Below are positions 11,511 through 24,060 of a stretch of DNA of 64,000 bases, piece by piece; within the stretch, counting starts at the first letter, position 1, and every line of letters begins with the position of its first letter. The stretch comes from Parasponia andersonii (Eukaryota; Streptophyta; Magnoliopsida; Rosales; Cannabaceae), in NCBI GenBank assembly GCA_002914805.1, contig JXTB01000061.1, forward strand, positions 654,227-718,226, in the 5' to 3' direction. The notes beneath the pieces were generated by a model that worked only from the letters and a program-made list of their open reading frames with translations, was not told the DNA's origin and searched no databases. The position numbers and the translations under genes were made by a program.

Positions 11511-12131
11511 TTTGATTTGGTACCTTTTATAGTTTTATGGCAGTCTTCGAACACCATAAGACTCGGGGGGCAGTGGGATCAAAATATTATCTCCTACTTG
11601 TTTCCTAAGGGGCTATGCAAAACGTCCATTTAGAAGGGTCGGAATTTTAGATCGTCAAAAGATCTAAAATTCCTTAAAATCTTAGGATTTTATCCCCGCT
11701 TCACATCTTAGCATGTCGTATTACAAAATTTCCCTCCTGAACAACAAAGTAACTAAGCAAAATGTTCATTGTTCGATGTGATATATTGCTATATTTATAT
11801 TTTGCCATAGAACTTTTGAAAAACAGTATTGAGTTTGCATCACTTATACTTGCTGTTTTCTTAAGTGACCTAACCTATCCTAACACAACCGTTTTAAGTG
11901 TGTTAGATTCAAATCGCAATAGTGTACCAATCAGTCACTTAGTGATTGATTACTTGGTTAAATTAATTATCTTCTATATTACAACTTAGTGTGTTGATTG
12001 TTTTGTAGGATTAAATATCTAATAAGGAAAGCATTTATTCATTGATAAAAGCTCGCACCTATATGCAAGCAAAGAAATACAAATAAGAGGGGACCAAGCC
12101 CGTGTTGTTCTGAAGTAAAAAAAAAATATTA
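11511..12131 (+). other. element A spacer between pol and the antisense gene
   Basis: No gene was recognised. The stretch matches, in mirror orientation, the spacer of element B at about 19530-20100, for example in the segments with ACTCGGGGGCAGTGGGATC and TCACTTAGTGATTGATTAC. It therefore belongs to the family and is not a later insertion. Confidence 0.65.
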
Positions 12132-14337
12132 TTATTGTGCAGACATGCTTACCCCACCATCTCCAGTCTTGGTAGCTTCTTCTTCCCTCCAACTATGGAC
12201 AAGCTCGACTACGTCTTCACCGAGGATGGAAAAGTCGAAGTCTGGATGCTTGCAGAAGATGTTGTATATGATGGTCGATGAGGCGATGTCACTGGCTTTG
12301 TCTTCGAGCTCCTTGACTTCAGTAGCTTTGAACTCTTCAACAGCCTTGTGAGCCACCTCTGTTGTTGCCTCCTTCATGCGATCCGGATGCTCAGAGTTAG
12401 TCTTTTCAAGATCTTTAATTTTTCCCTCGAGCTTCTCCTTTTCGAATTTCTCTTTGGCCAGACTTTCGAGCAGCTGCTGCCTCTCTAAATCGAAGGTTTT
12501 TTTCTCCTCCTTGCGACCCTTCTCCGAGTCCTCGAATGCTTGAGTTATCTCGTCGACTTTTTCGGCCTTCACCAAACACTCGAGGACTAGGTCATGCATC
12601 AGGACAGCAGCTGCAGCAGTCTGAAAATATAACACATCAATACTAGAAAAATGCATTGAAAAAGAAAAAAAAAAAAAGAAAAAAGAAGATACATTTGCCA
12701 ACATCCTCATCGCAGAACCAAAGGCAACCTTGGCAGATTGTCACTTCATCCTCTCCCAGCCCTCTTCGGAAGTGAAGCGATCAATAAAAGTTACGCTCAT
12801 ACCAGCCTTCTCCAGTAATTGATTAAGGAGTGTGAAGAGCTCTTCGTCCTTATCAACTTGGTTTGGTTCCGAAGAAGTGGCAATCTCTTTGGATGGTTCG
12901 GGATGGCTCATAGTTTGAGGCTGTTGAGAAGGCGAGCTTGTCGGGAAATCCTCAAAGGTGAATTTTCATTTCTTAGAAGTGTCAACCTTCTCTTTCCCTT
13001 TTGATGTCGATGGAGGTGTGCTCTCTGACGTCTTGGACTTTGCCACAGACCTCAGAGTGGAAGGTGGTGCTCACAGTCCGCTACCAATAACCATTTCTGT
13101 ACAGATGTGTCAGCAAGCGAGGTGACATAATACGATGATGATGAAAATATATATATATATGTATATATATAATTACCCTCTTGCTATTGAGAAGCTGGCG
13201 GTGATGCTGTTTCTGGAGATGATGGTTCCGAAGTTGTACGGGTGGCAGGTGCTTTTCGTTTCCTAGGTTTGGAAGACAAGGAACTCTTTTCCTTCTGCTT
13301 CCTCTGCTTCTTCTTTTTCGAGCTCGAGGGTCTGGTTGAACGGACGATAGGATCAGGGAACGCGGCTCCCCTTGGAAGCAAACTGCAAGCGACCAAGTTC
13401 TTGGAAGTCCGAAACTTCTTCCAATCGAATTTATCAATCGGAAGGTCGTTGATTTTGTATACCCTTACGAGCTGTTCTCAAGAAAGTCCAGGTCATTCCC
13501 TGTTGTCTGCGATGACATACGAGTGTGATCAGAATAAATATGATTATACAGAAAAGGCGATAAATTGAAAAGCTACCTACCAGGATTCTGAAAGAAGCCG
13601 TTATCCGCATAGTCAAAGTGGAAAAATGGATTTTTCCATTTTCCCATGTTGTTGCAAACCCCGTAGATAGTTTTTATTGCTTGGTTCGACCACTTGCTCG
13701 CATAAAAGAAGCTGAAATCTGACGAGTTTGATTTCACTTGGTAAAACCAAGCGAACTCTTCAGGTGTGGGTGTTTCTAAGCCTAATTTATGGTATAGTAT
13801 ATAGAGACCTACCATGTATCTGTAAGTGTTTGGAGTTAGTTGAAAAAAAACGACTCCGTAATAGTCGACGATGGATTTTATATAAAGATGAAGTGGAAGG
13901 TGGACCCCGCATTTGAGAACTGCTTTAGAGAATGAATTAATTCTGCGAGATGGTGTATGTGGTCGATTGAACTCCATGGGAAGACGAAGGGGGATGGCGA
14001 TCTTGTAGTTGTGCAAGATTTTGCTGAGCCTATTCGTGGTACAGCTCGTCTTTATATTAGTACATGACCAGTCTCCCTCTACATATCGGTAACCCATTGC
14101 AAACGCAGGGGTATCTCTGATATGCCGGGACCATTGGTCTTGAGGTAGGTCGCCTATGCGAGGACTACTTTTTCTGACCATGGTTATCTCAACTTCAGGT
14201 TCTGGGTCAAGATAATCTTCGAGGTTTATAGAGCTAACACTGGTATTGGAAGATTCTCCTGAGAATGCATTCCTTTTCCTAAAATCCTCACTATTAGACA
14301 TCTGAAAAGAAATATGGATAGATTTAGTCCTATGCAA
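12132..14337 (-). pseudogene. element A antisense gene (gypsy-type putative transposase/coiled-coil protein)
   Basis: On the strand opposite to gag-pol lies a multi-part gene read leftwards from 14337. The N-terminal part (14337-13573) has a Ser-rich start (NTSVSSINLEDYLDPEPEVE) and then a conserved domain with YGVVFFQLTPNTYRYMVG, PTPEEFAWFYQVK and NPFFHFDYADNGF. It resembles the plant family known in databases as putative gypsy-type transposon (PF04195 style). A Lys/Ser-rich middle (about 13396-13184) follows. The last part (about 12620-12132) is a long charged coiled coil (KEKFEKEKLEGKIKDLEKT). The parts are separated by intron-like stretches with GT/AG borders that recur in element B. Antisense ORFs at this place are known for the Tat lineage. 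It is a fossil copy. Confidence 0.75.
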
Positions 14338-15302
14338 GCGTCATGGATCTTAGCTATATGCGAGTAGTTTTGAGGTCTCATCTTAGGATTGCATCAATAA
14401 GCTACTCATCGAACTTTTTCTAATCGATCTACGAATTCAAAAAATTGTTCGAGCAGTTTGTTAAAAACAAAAATAAAACTCTTTGACGAGTTCATCTCTG
14501 TCAGTCATCTAAAAGAGGAATCTATAAACCAACGAAGGGGATCTAAAAATTTTCATTTTATAGTCCATCCGAATACGGGATAGGTTTATGTTCATAATAT
14601 TTAGGCTCTACGGTTTGTTCCTATTTTCTACTCTAGGATCTATAAAAAAGAGTTCTGGAAAAATTGAAGAACAAGAGAGAGAGAATATATACTAACCTTT
14701 CTTCGAAGATAGAAGATGACGTGTGAAGGATTGTGATGATCACTTCGTCAGAGAAGATGACAAAGTTGTGCGAGCTGGGAAACAGAACGACGCTGGAAGG
14801 ATGGCTCTGTCAATACTTCGGGTTTTGAGAGAAATAGCAGACGATAAGTTTTTTTGAAGAGAAGGCCGATTAGTTTTTAATATATATACCTTGAGTGTCA
14901 TCAAATCACAGCTGTAGATCAAGGTATTTAATTTTTAGATCCAAAGGCCGAAGTTCACACAGGATTTGATTTTTCCGAGATTAAATCGGTATCTTTTCAA
15001 AATTTGAAACGATTTGATTTAAGACGACAGCTAGTATCATCGCTTTCATTATGCCTGTTTAAAAAGGAAAAAGAAGGGAAGAGTCTCCTCGAGTTTTGCT
15101 ATTCTTCTTAGAAAAGGTGATACGTGGTTTCATCTGTCAGAAAAAAGTATGCATGATCTTGAAAAGGGTGAGATTTGAGATCTAGCGACTCTTCGACTTT
15201 TCTAAGGGTCTCTAGGTCATAACATCACATTTTTTAAGCTCGCACTTAATGAAGAAGGAAGCTTCATTTTGTCCTAAAGAACTAATGGAGCTGGGGGGCA
15301 AT
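14338..15302 (+). other. element A region between the antisense gene and the 3' LTR
   Basis: No coding sequence was recognised. It would hold the promoter and 5' leader of the antisense gene (reading leftwards) and the 3' UTR of the element (reading rightwards). It ends with a polypurine tract, GCTGGGGGGCAAT, at about 15290-15302. The corresponding region of B is 16346-17401. Confidence 0.55.
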
Positions 15303-16065
15303 TGTTGTGCAGTCTAAAATCCTATATGTTGGTCAATACCATGAATAGAAAAGTTGACCGAGTGTCAAGTCGCATGGGTAAGATTAAGTGTGACCTTTTC
15401 TGAAAGAGTTACGTGCGACCTCCACCACATAAGTGTGACCTCTTCCGAAAGAATTACGTGCGACCTCCACCGCATAAGTTAGTGCGACCTCCTTCGAATG
15501 AGTTTAGTGCGATCTCCTCCGAACGGGTTAAGTACGACCAAAATGAAAAAGAGACTAGTCTAGGCTTCATCAAACGAGTAACCTACAAAGAAAAGGAAAC
15601 AAAAGTTTCTCTTTAAAGATCGACCAGTCATCTCATTTAAGTGATTACCCAGTTATATTATTACTCAAATTGTATTACCTGATTGTACAGTTACCCATTC
15701 TCACAATTGGGAAATATTGAGCTATCCTCACCTATATAAAGGGAGTTCAATGTTTCAGGGAGGGATCTAGAACTTTTTCTGATCTTGGGAGGCTGGGAGA
15801 TCTTTGATGCTCTCTTAATCTTGGAAATCTTTTAAGAACCTTTTAAACTCTTGCTTCTTTTTTCCGGATAAATACATTGTAATTTTGAGCTCTTGTAATT
15901 CTCCAGAAAATAGTAAAAAACAGTGGATATAGGCTCATCTTTTTTGGGGCTGAACCACTATAAAATTCTTGTCTCTTTATTTGCTTTAGTTAATTAACCA
16001 TTTTCACACACAAGCGACATCTTACAATTTTCCTAAATTTATTGTTGACAAAACCTCCTTCAACA
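15303..16065 (+). repeat. 3' LTR of element A
   Basis: It starts TGTTGTGCAG after a polypurine tract and ends CAACA, so its ends form TGTTG/CAACA. A TATA box lies at about 15732-15741. Unlike a normal 3' LTR it is followed not by host DNA but by another primer site and gag start (16066-16182). Confidence 0.88.
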
Positions 16066-16182
16066 ATTGGCACTAGAAGGAGGGCTATTCCGGCAGGAAA
16101 TTTTGTCCATTCCGCTTCTTTCAACAATAGCAAACACCAGAAACATCGAAACTAGCCAAAATCATCCCCAAAGTACCGTTGC
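16066..16182 (+). mobile_element. second primer site and gag start downstream of the A 3' LTR
   Basis: The sequence matches the first 120 bases of the A interior (from 8117) with a few differences, including ATTGGCACTAGAAGG. It stops at 16182, where a reversed LTR piece of element B starts. The 15303-16065 LTR therefore also serves as the 5' LTR of a further, almost wholly lost copy. Such LTR-interior-LTR-interior chains can arise by recombination between LTRs. Confidence 0.75.
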
Positions 16183-16345
16183 TGGTCGATCTCTATTCAG
16201 AAACTTGTTTCCCTTTCTATGTACCTTTTCATACTGGTCGCACTTAACTTATTCAGAGGAGGTCATGCGACCTGACGTGTTTAACTTGGACGCTAATTTT
16301 CCTTTTTTGGCATTGACCAATATATAGATTTTAGACCACACAACT
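16183..16345 (-). repeat. 3' LTR remnant of element B
   Basis: It matches about 26356-26574 in the same orientation, including the GTGCGACC-type segment and the reversed LTR start. A reversed polypurine tract (ATTGCCCCTCAGCTCC) follows at about 16346-16361, so this is the 3' LTR side of B. Confidence 0.75.
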
Positions 16346-17401
16346 ATTGCCCCTCAGCTCCATTAGTTCTTTAGGACAAAATGGGGCTTCCTTCTCTGAT
16401 AAGTGCGAGCTTAAGAATGCGACATAATAATATAATGTTGAAACCCTCGAAGAGTTGCCAATTCATAAATCCTATCTTTTCAAAACTATGCTTACTTTTT
16501 CCTAACAGATGCAATTACGTGTCACCTTTTCTCAAGAGATTAGCAAAACTCAAGGAGACTTCTCTGTTTTTTGAGCAGATACGATGATATCAATGACGCC
16601 AGTTGTTGTTTCAAATTGAGACATTTCAAATTTCGAAAAAAACTTTATTTAATTTTGAAAATTAACTCCTGTATGAATTTCAGCCATTAGATTCGAAAAT
16701 TAAATGCCTTGATCTACGTCTATGATTTGATGATGCCTGAAATATATATATCAAGAATCCATCCGCCTCTCCTCCAAAGCTCGAACCGTATTGCCTCCTC
16801 TTCCTCTTTCATTTCTTCTGAAATCCGAAATATCCTTAAGACAGAAATCCTCTCGGTGCTCCTATTCGCTTTTCTACTTGCACATATTTACCATCTTCTC
16901 TGGTAAGGTCATCACCAAAATTCCTCAGGCAACATCTCGGTTCTTCAGTCTCCAAAAAAAGGTTAGTAGATGTTTTCTGTCTCTTATTTAAAGAGTCATT
17001 GTTCTTCGATTTTCATAGGACAAGAGAATCCATATAGAGCTCTTTTTTAGAAAGATGAACCATACACATGAATGACCTGAACATAAACCTATCCCTATAT
17101 TCAAATGAACTGAAAAATGGGCATATCTCAGAATCTCTGCATTAATTTATCGAATAAATTACTTTTAGGAGAAATTTAAGATCTGAAATCTTGACATTCG
17201 AAAACCAAAACCAGTCGAGTGACGAATTATTCAAGAGTTGCTCGAACAATTTTTGACAAATCCATAGATTGATTAGAAAAAATTCGATGAACAGCTTACT
17301 GTCGGTACAATCGTAGGGTTTGTGGCCCTAAATTTCTCGCATATAGTAAGGATACCTGATGCTCACATAGGACTAAATTCATCACATGTTTCTTCTTTCA
17401 G
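16346..17401. other. element B region between the 3' LTR and the antisense gene
   Basis: Mirror counterpart of 14338-15302. It contains non-coding sequence only, with recognisable shared segments such as the GAACTCGTC and TCGAAAAATTC-type motifs. It probably includes the promoter of the antisense gene, but no TATA box can be assigned with confidence. Confidence 0.5.
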
Positions 17402-19526
17402 ATGTCTAGTAGCGAGGAACTTAGTGAAAAGAATGCATTCTCAAAGGAATCATCATTCTCTAATACAAGCATTAGCTCTATTAATCTCGAAGATTACCTT
17501 GAGCTACAACCTAAAGTAGAAATAACTAGGACCAGGCAAAGTAGTACTCGCATAGGCGACCTCCCTCGAGACCAATGGCCTCCCCTGCATTCGCAATGGA
17601 TTATAACTATGTAGAAGGAAACTGGTCATGTACTGAAATAAAGACGAGCTATACAACAAACAAGCTCGAAAAGATTATGCGATTACAAAATCGACATCCC
17701 CCTTTGCCTACTCACAGAGTTCAATCAACTACACACACCTCCTTGTGGAACTGCCTCATTCTCAGATGAAGTTCTTAGATTTGGTGTCTAGTTCCCACTT
17801 CATCTATATATCAAATCTATTATCGATTATTATGGAGTTGTCCCCTTTCAACTAACCCAAAATACATATAGATACATTGTAGGTTTGTACATATTATACC
17901 ATAAATTAGGTCTAGAATCCCCTACACTTGAAGAGTTCGCTTGGTTCTACCAAGTGAAGTCAAACCCATCAGATTTTCGCTTCTTTTATGTGAGCAAGTG
18001 GTCAAATCAAGCAATAAAAACCATCCATGGAGTCCGCAATAACATGGGAAAGTGGAAAAATCCATTTTTTCACTTTGACTACGCGGATAATGGCTTCTTT
18101 CAAAATCCTGGTAGGTAACTTTTTGCTTATAGCTTTCTCTATATAAATATATCAATCTGATCGCATTCATATGCCATCGCAGATAACAGGGAGCATCCAA
18201 GACTCTCCAAAGAGTAGCTCGTAAGAGTCTACAAAATAAACGACCTTCCAATCAAAGAATTTGATTGGAAGAAGCTTGGAAAAACTAAAAACCTAGTTGC
18301 TTGCAGACTGTTCCTAAAGGGAGCTGTTCTTCCATATTCTGCAAACTGTCCAACTAAACCCTTGAGCTCGAAGAAGAAGCAGAGGAAACAAAAATAAGCG
18401 AGTGCCTCGTATTCTAAACCCAAGAAACGAAAAGTACCTGCCTCTCCTATCCCAGAACCACCATCTCTGAAAGCTCCAACACCGCCAATTAGTAGCAAGA
18501 AGGTAGTTTTTCTATTATTCCTTCTCTTGTCGCATTACATACCTTGCATGCTAACTAATCATATTGATACAGAAATGACAATTAGCAGTGGACTGCGACA
18601 CCACCTTCAACACTGGGGTCAATGGTAAAGTCCACTACACCAGACAGCACACCTCCCTCATCGACGAAAGGGAAAAATAAGGTCAACACCTCCAAGAAGC
18701 GAAAAGTAGCCTTCAAGGATGTCCCTATAAGCTCGCCTCCTCCTCAGCCTACTAAAATTACGAGCTAGCTTGAGCCATCCAAGGAAACAACCACTTCTTC
18801 CGGGGCCTTCATTTGCCAACTGAGTTAGGCTGACAAGGACAAGTAGCTTTTCGCACTCATTCGCCAACTGCCAGAAAAAGTTGGCTTGAGCGTGGCCTTC
18901 ATTGACCGCTTCACTTCTGAGGATGGTTAGGAGAGGATGAAGCAATGACCAGCCAAGATCACTTTCAGTGCTACAATAAGGATGTTGGCAAATGTAAGCA
19001 TCTTCTATCTTCACTCTTCGACACACTTTTCTTGTACTGATGTGTATTATATTTTCAGACTGCTGTAGCTACTATTTTGATATATGACCCGGTCCTTGAA
19101 TGCATGGAGAAGGGCAAAAAGGTCAAAGAAATAGCCCAAGTATTCGAGGACTTGAAGAAGATTAACGAAGAAGACAGAAATTCCTTCAAGTCAGAGAAGC
19201 AGCAACTGTGCGAGGATCTGGCCAAGGAAAAGCTCGAAAAGGAGAAGCTCAAGGAAAAAATCAAAGAACTTGAGAAAACCATCTCCAAGCATCCGGATAT
19301 TCTGAAAAAGCTGACAGCAGAGGCTACTTACAAAGCTGTAGAAGAGTTCAGGGCCATTAAAGGCAAGGAGCTCGAAGAAAAGGCCAGTGACATCGCCTCG
19401 TCAACCATAATATACAATATCTTCTGCGAGCATTCGGATTTCAACTTTTCCATCCTTGGTGAAGATGTGGTCAAGCTTGTCCAGAGTTGGAAGGAAACTG
19501 AAGCTGCAACAAAAACTACAAAATAG
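17402..19526 (+). pseudogene. element B antisense gene (gypsy-type putative transposase/coiled-coil protein)
   Basis: This is the counterpart of the A gene at 14337-12132. It starts MSSSEELSEKNAFSKESS, has the same conserved domain (YILYHKLGLESPTLEEFAW to FFHFDYADNGFFQNPG, about 17885-18115), a Lys-rich middle (about 18230-18500) and a C-terminal coiled coil (19077-19526; EKLEKEKLKEKIKELEKT). GT/AG-bounded intron-like gaps fall at the same places as in A: after FQNP at about 18112, after the SSKK block at about 18500, and before TAVATIL at about 19058. Conserved intron positions in both copies argue that the gene was a real spliced antisense gene of the family. The protein's role is unknown. 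The copy is a fossil. Confidence 0.75.
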
Positions 19527-20104
19527 TGGAGCGAGCACGTCTGCATAATTATATATTATTTTTAAATGTTTATCCCTGTGAAACAATTAAAACACATTGC
19601 ATTGAAATATAAAGATGCATAATTTAACGAAGCAGTCAATCACTAGGTGATTGATCGGTATAGTATTGCGATTCGAATCCAATTAACTTAAAACGGGTTT
19701 TAAGTGTTAGCATAGGTTAGGTCGCTTAAGAAAATATCAAGTATGAGTGATGCGAACTCAAACTGTTTTTCAAAAATTCCACAGCAAATTAGAATATAGC
19801 AATATATCACATCGAACAATGAATATTTTACTTAGTTACTTTGTTGTTCAAGGAGAGAAATTGCGTAATATGACATACTATGGCATGAAGTAAGGAGAAA
19901 ATCCTAGGATTTTAAGAAATTTTAGAAATTTGATGATCTAAAATTCCAATCCCTCTAAATGAACGTTTGTATAGTCCCTTAGGAAACAAGTAGGAGATAA
20001 TATTCTGATCCCACTGCCCCCGAGTTTTATGGTGTTCAAAGACTACCATAAAACTATAAAAGATGAACCAAATAAAATTAAAGTAATAATCAAAGAAAAG
20101 ACAT
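19527..20104. other. element B spacer between the antisense gene and pol
   Basis: Mirror counterpart of 11511-12131. No gene was recognised. Confidence 0.55.
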
Positions 20105-20146
20105 CTTTATTGATGAATGATGACGAATGACGAATGACGAATGACA
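20105..20146 (-). repeat. short GACGAATGA tandem array in element B
   Basis: Three to four short units (GACGAATGACGAATGAC on the + strand) stand where element A has an array of about 270 bp at 11240-11510. Confidence 0.7.
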
Positions 20147-20219
20147 AGATGCCCCCCAGGTTGTTGAAAATATATGAAGATATACATGAAGATTTACTAA
20201 TAATAGTGATGAAGTTGTT

Positions 20220-23200
20220 CTGCATTCCAAGCATGTTTGATTTTTTGTTTACCAGTGCAAGCTAGCTTGTATGTCCCATGTCGAATGACGGCATCAAAAA
20301 CATATGGTCCTTCCCAAGAGGGTCCAAATACACCAACATCGTGCTCTTTATTATTAGATAGAATTTGTCAAAGAACAAGATTACCAACTTTAAACTGTCT
20401 ATTTTTGACTTTAGAATTATAATATCAAGTAGTGCGCTATTGATATGATACGATCCAAAGTTGAGACTACTCGTGTCTTTCTTCCAAAAGATCGAGCTCA
20501 ATCCTCATCAATGCATTATTCTGATCTTGTTCATAAGCAGATCGTTGTAGAGAGCTCACACCAATTTCTACTGGTATCACTGCTTTGTATCCATAAGCTA
20601 AAGAGAATGGACTCTCTCTAGTTGTGGTTTGTTGAGTGGTGCGATAAGCCCATAATACTTCAGGAAGCACTTCTGGCCAAGCTCCTTTGTGCTCTTCTAG
20701 CTTTGTCTTTAGGTTTTGTTTTAGTATCTTGTTTATAGCTTCGACCTGTCCATTGGCTTTGGATGGATAACAACGAAGAAGCTCTTCTTGATGCCTAAAT
20801 TGTCGTAGAAATTATGAAATTCATCGTAGTTAAATTGTTTCCCATTATGAAAAATTATAGTATGTGGTATACCATAATGGCAGATTATAGATTTGTAAAT
20901 AAAATCTATCATCTTCTTTGCGGAAATGGTACTCAAGGCTTCAACTTCTGTCCACTTGGTGAAATAATCGACTGCGACCACTGCATACTTCAATCCACCT
21001 CGCGCCAATGGAAGCATTCTGATAATATCAATTTCCCATACAGTAAATGGCCATGGACTAGTTATTGAAGTCAGAGGAACATGTGGCATTTTAGGAATAG
21101 TGTTAAAGTTTGTCACACTTCCTAGTGAATTCTATTGTATCCTTCTCCATAGTTGGCTAAAAATACCCTTATCTGAGAACCTTGTTCGCAAGTGCCTGCC
21201 CCCTGAATGATTTCCGCATATTCCTTTGTGAATTTCCCTCATTATGTAGTGTTCTTTTTCTTCATCAACACATAATAATAATGGCAAGCTAAAACTTCTT
21301 CGATAAACCTTCCCATCATAGATGATATAGCAAGCTGCCTTCATTCAAAGTCGCTTTGCATCATCTTTGATTTCAAAAAGATAGCCATTTTGTAGATACT
21401 TCATAATAGGATCCATCCACGATGGTTTTTTGTCAACCGGCATGGTCACTTGGGGCTCTACTTCAATACTTGGTTTCACAAGAAATTCGACAGGAACCAC
21501 CTTTAATAATTCTGCATCTTTCGTTGAGGCGAGCTTAGCTAGCACATCTGCCTGAGTATTCTTAATGCGAGAAAGAAGTTGAATGCCATAAGCAGTAAAT
21601 GTCGATAATAGTCGTTGTATCTCTTATAAGTAGGCCATCATTCTTCCTCTTCTTGCTTGATAATCACCGATCACTTGATAAACGACCAACTAGGAATCAC
21701 TATATGCCTCAATCATCTCGACCTTCATTTCTTGTGCGAGCTTTAGCCCAGCTATCAGTACTTCATATTCTGCCTCATTATTCAACGCTTGAAATTTGAA
21801 GCAAAGTGCACAATGAATATTATGCCCTTTAAGACTGATTAGTACAAAGCCCGCACCGGCTCCATTCTTGTTTGACGATCCATCGACATAAAATTTCCAC
21901 AATCTTGATAAATCTATACCAGGTTTTTCGATCACTTCTGTAGGAAGATTGACATCATATATGAACTCTACAATAAAATTTACAAGAGCTTGACCTTTAA
22001 TCGCATTGCGAGGTTGAAAATTGATATCAAATTAAGTCAACTTAACGGCCCACTTAAGTAGTCGTTTTGAAGCCTCAAGTTTTTGCAGAACCTGTTTTAA
22101 TGGAAAATTCGTGAAAACTTTGATAGAGTGCATATGAAAATAAGGTCGAAGCTTACTGGATGTGACGATGAGTGCTAATGCCAACTTCTCCATCTCTAGA
22201 TATCTTGTTTCGGCATCAAGTAATATTTTACTTACGTAATATATAGGTCGCTGTATATTTTCTTCTTCTTGAATTAATGTAGTACTTGTCGCATATTTGG
22301 AAACAACGAGATACAGGTATAACTCTTCTTTCATGTTTGGCTTCGACAAGAGGAGAGGATAACCCAAGTGTGTTTTTAATTCTTGGAACACCTGCTCGCA
22401 TTCTTCCGTCTACTTGAACCTCTTCAAACCTTTCAATACTTCGAAGAATGGTTGACATTTATCAGTTAACCTGGATACAAATCGACTCAGTGCAACCACT
22501 CTTCCCGCCAGGCTCTATACATCTTTGGGTTTGCGAGAGGAATGTATATCAATTAGTACTTGTATCTTCTGAGGGTTAGCTTTGATGCCTCACTGATTAA
22601 CCATGAACCCAAGGAATTTTCCAGACCCTACTCCGAACGCGCACTTTTGTAGGTTCAGCTTCATCTGAAATTAACATCTCATTAAGGTACTTGACGTGAT
22701 CTTCAGCTTTCTTCGACTTTATCAACATGTCATTAACTTATACCTCCATTGTCTTGCCAATTTGTTTTACAAACATCATATTGACAAGACGCTGATAAGG
22801 CGCTCCTACGTTGATGAGTCCAAAGGGTATCTTCTTGTAATAGTACAATCCTCGATTAGTGATGAACGAGGTATGCTCCTCATTTAGCTCATACATGGGG
22901 ATCTGATTGTATCTAGAATACGCTTCTATAAAGCTTTAGAGTTCATGCCCTAACATCGTGTCTACAAGCTGGTCTATTCTTGGAAGGGAAAATCTGTCAT
23001 TCGGGCATGCTTTGTTGAGGTCGGTGAATTTGATGTAAGTTCTCCACTTCCCGTTGGGTTTCTTTACCAAAACTGGGTTTGCATGCTAGTTCGGGTAAAA
23101 AGATTCCCTGATGAATCCAATTTCGAGTAATTTCTCTACCTCCACTTTCAATGCAATGTAGCGTTTTGGATTCATGGCTCTTCTTTTCTATCATACAACT

Positions 23201-24060
23201 TCTTTGTTGTATCTATGTGAAGGTAATGGCACATGATATTCGGATCGATCTCAACCATGTCCGAATGTCACCATGCGAAGATATCCAAGTTTGATTTCAG
23301 AAAAGCAATCAATGAAGCTCGCATGGGTTCTTGAAGCTTCACTCCGATTTTTAAAACCTTCAAAGACCTGTCAATCGATAAATCTTCCAAGTCTTCTATA
23401 GGTCCAATCTTGACCTCTCCATCGATTTCTCAAGGGTCAAGGTCTTCGATTGATGCTTCACCTTGTATCTGGACTATCATTGTGCGAGGTGCCACATCTT
23501 TGGCTACGAGCTTTAAAGAATTATTATAACAAGTCCACGCATCATATTGGTTACCTCATACTTCGCCTACTCCATGTTGAGTCGAGAACTTCATATCAAG
23601 GTGGTAAATTGAAGTGACTGCTCAAAGATCCCTCAGTGTTGGTCTTCCTAGTACAACATTGAATGTAGAAGGGCAATCTACAACCAAGAATTGAGTTATT
23701 ACTGTTGGAACCCTAGGATAAGTTCTAACGTTGACTATTAACTCAATCATACCCCTAGGCATTATGCTGTTACCAGTGAATCCATAAAGTGGGGTGACAA
23801 TGGGCTTTAGGTCACTTTCACTTAATCCCATTTTCTTGAAGGCATTATAGTATAGGATATCGACAGCACTTCCATTATCAACCAATACTTGCCATAACTG
23901 CGTGCTTCCACAGTTGATCTTTATAACCAATGCATCATTACGCGGGTAATGGACCTTCCTCGCATCTTGCTCTGTGAAGGTAATATCCATATCTGGTAGC
24001 TGTTGAAGGTTTTGTGGTCGGTGCTCAAGGTGCATGATATTGGTCAATAGCTGCTGTCGA
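20220..24060 (-). pseudogene. element B protease, RT, RNase H, second RNase H and integrase (fossil)
   Basis: Read leftwards. The protease is at about 24047-23622 (DNGSAVDILYYNAF, FNVVLGRPTLRDL). RT is at about 23250-22500, with recognisable blocks such as FSLPRIDQLVD and IPFGLINVGAPYQ. RNase H is at about 22391-22032 (RPIYYVSKILLDAE, YLEMEKLALAL). The second, archaeal-type RNase H is at about 21935-21690 (FYVDGSSNKNG, NNEAEYEVLIAGL). Integrase runs from the zinc region at about 21344-21130 to the core at about 21116-20733 (DYFTKWTEVEAL) and the C-terminal part to about 20220 (LWAYRTTQQTTTRESPFSLAYG). RNase H before integrase is the Ty3/gypsy order. The copy is broken. Confidence 0.88.

Larger units (their letters stand above)
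7359..16065 (+). mobile_element. element A: Ty3/gypsy Tat-like LTR retrotransposon
   Basis: Two direct LTRs (7359-8116 and 15303-16065, about 760 bp each) enclose gag, protease, a short remainder of pol, a minisatellite and an antisense gene. A 310-base stretch of the two LTRs compared by eye differs at about 18 positions (about 6%). At the usual plant LTR rate of 1.3e-8 per site per year this suggests roughly two million years. The protease style (VDNGSAVDILYYDAF) and the antisense gene point to the Tat lineage. The element is broken, with well over ten breaks, and is shorter than its relative B. It sits inside an exon of the host gene. Confidence 0.85.
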
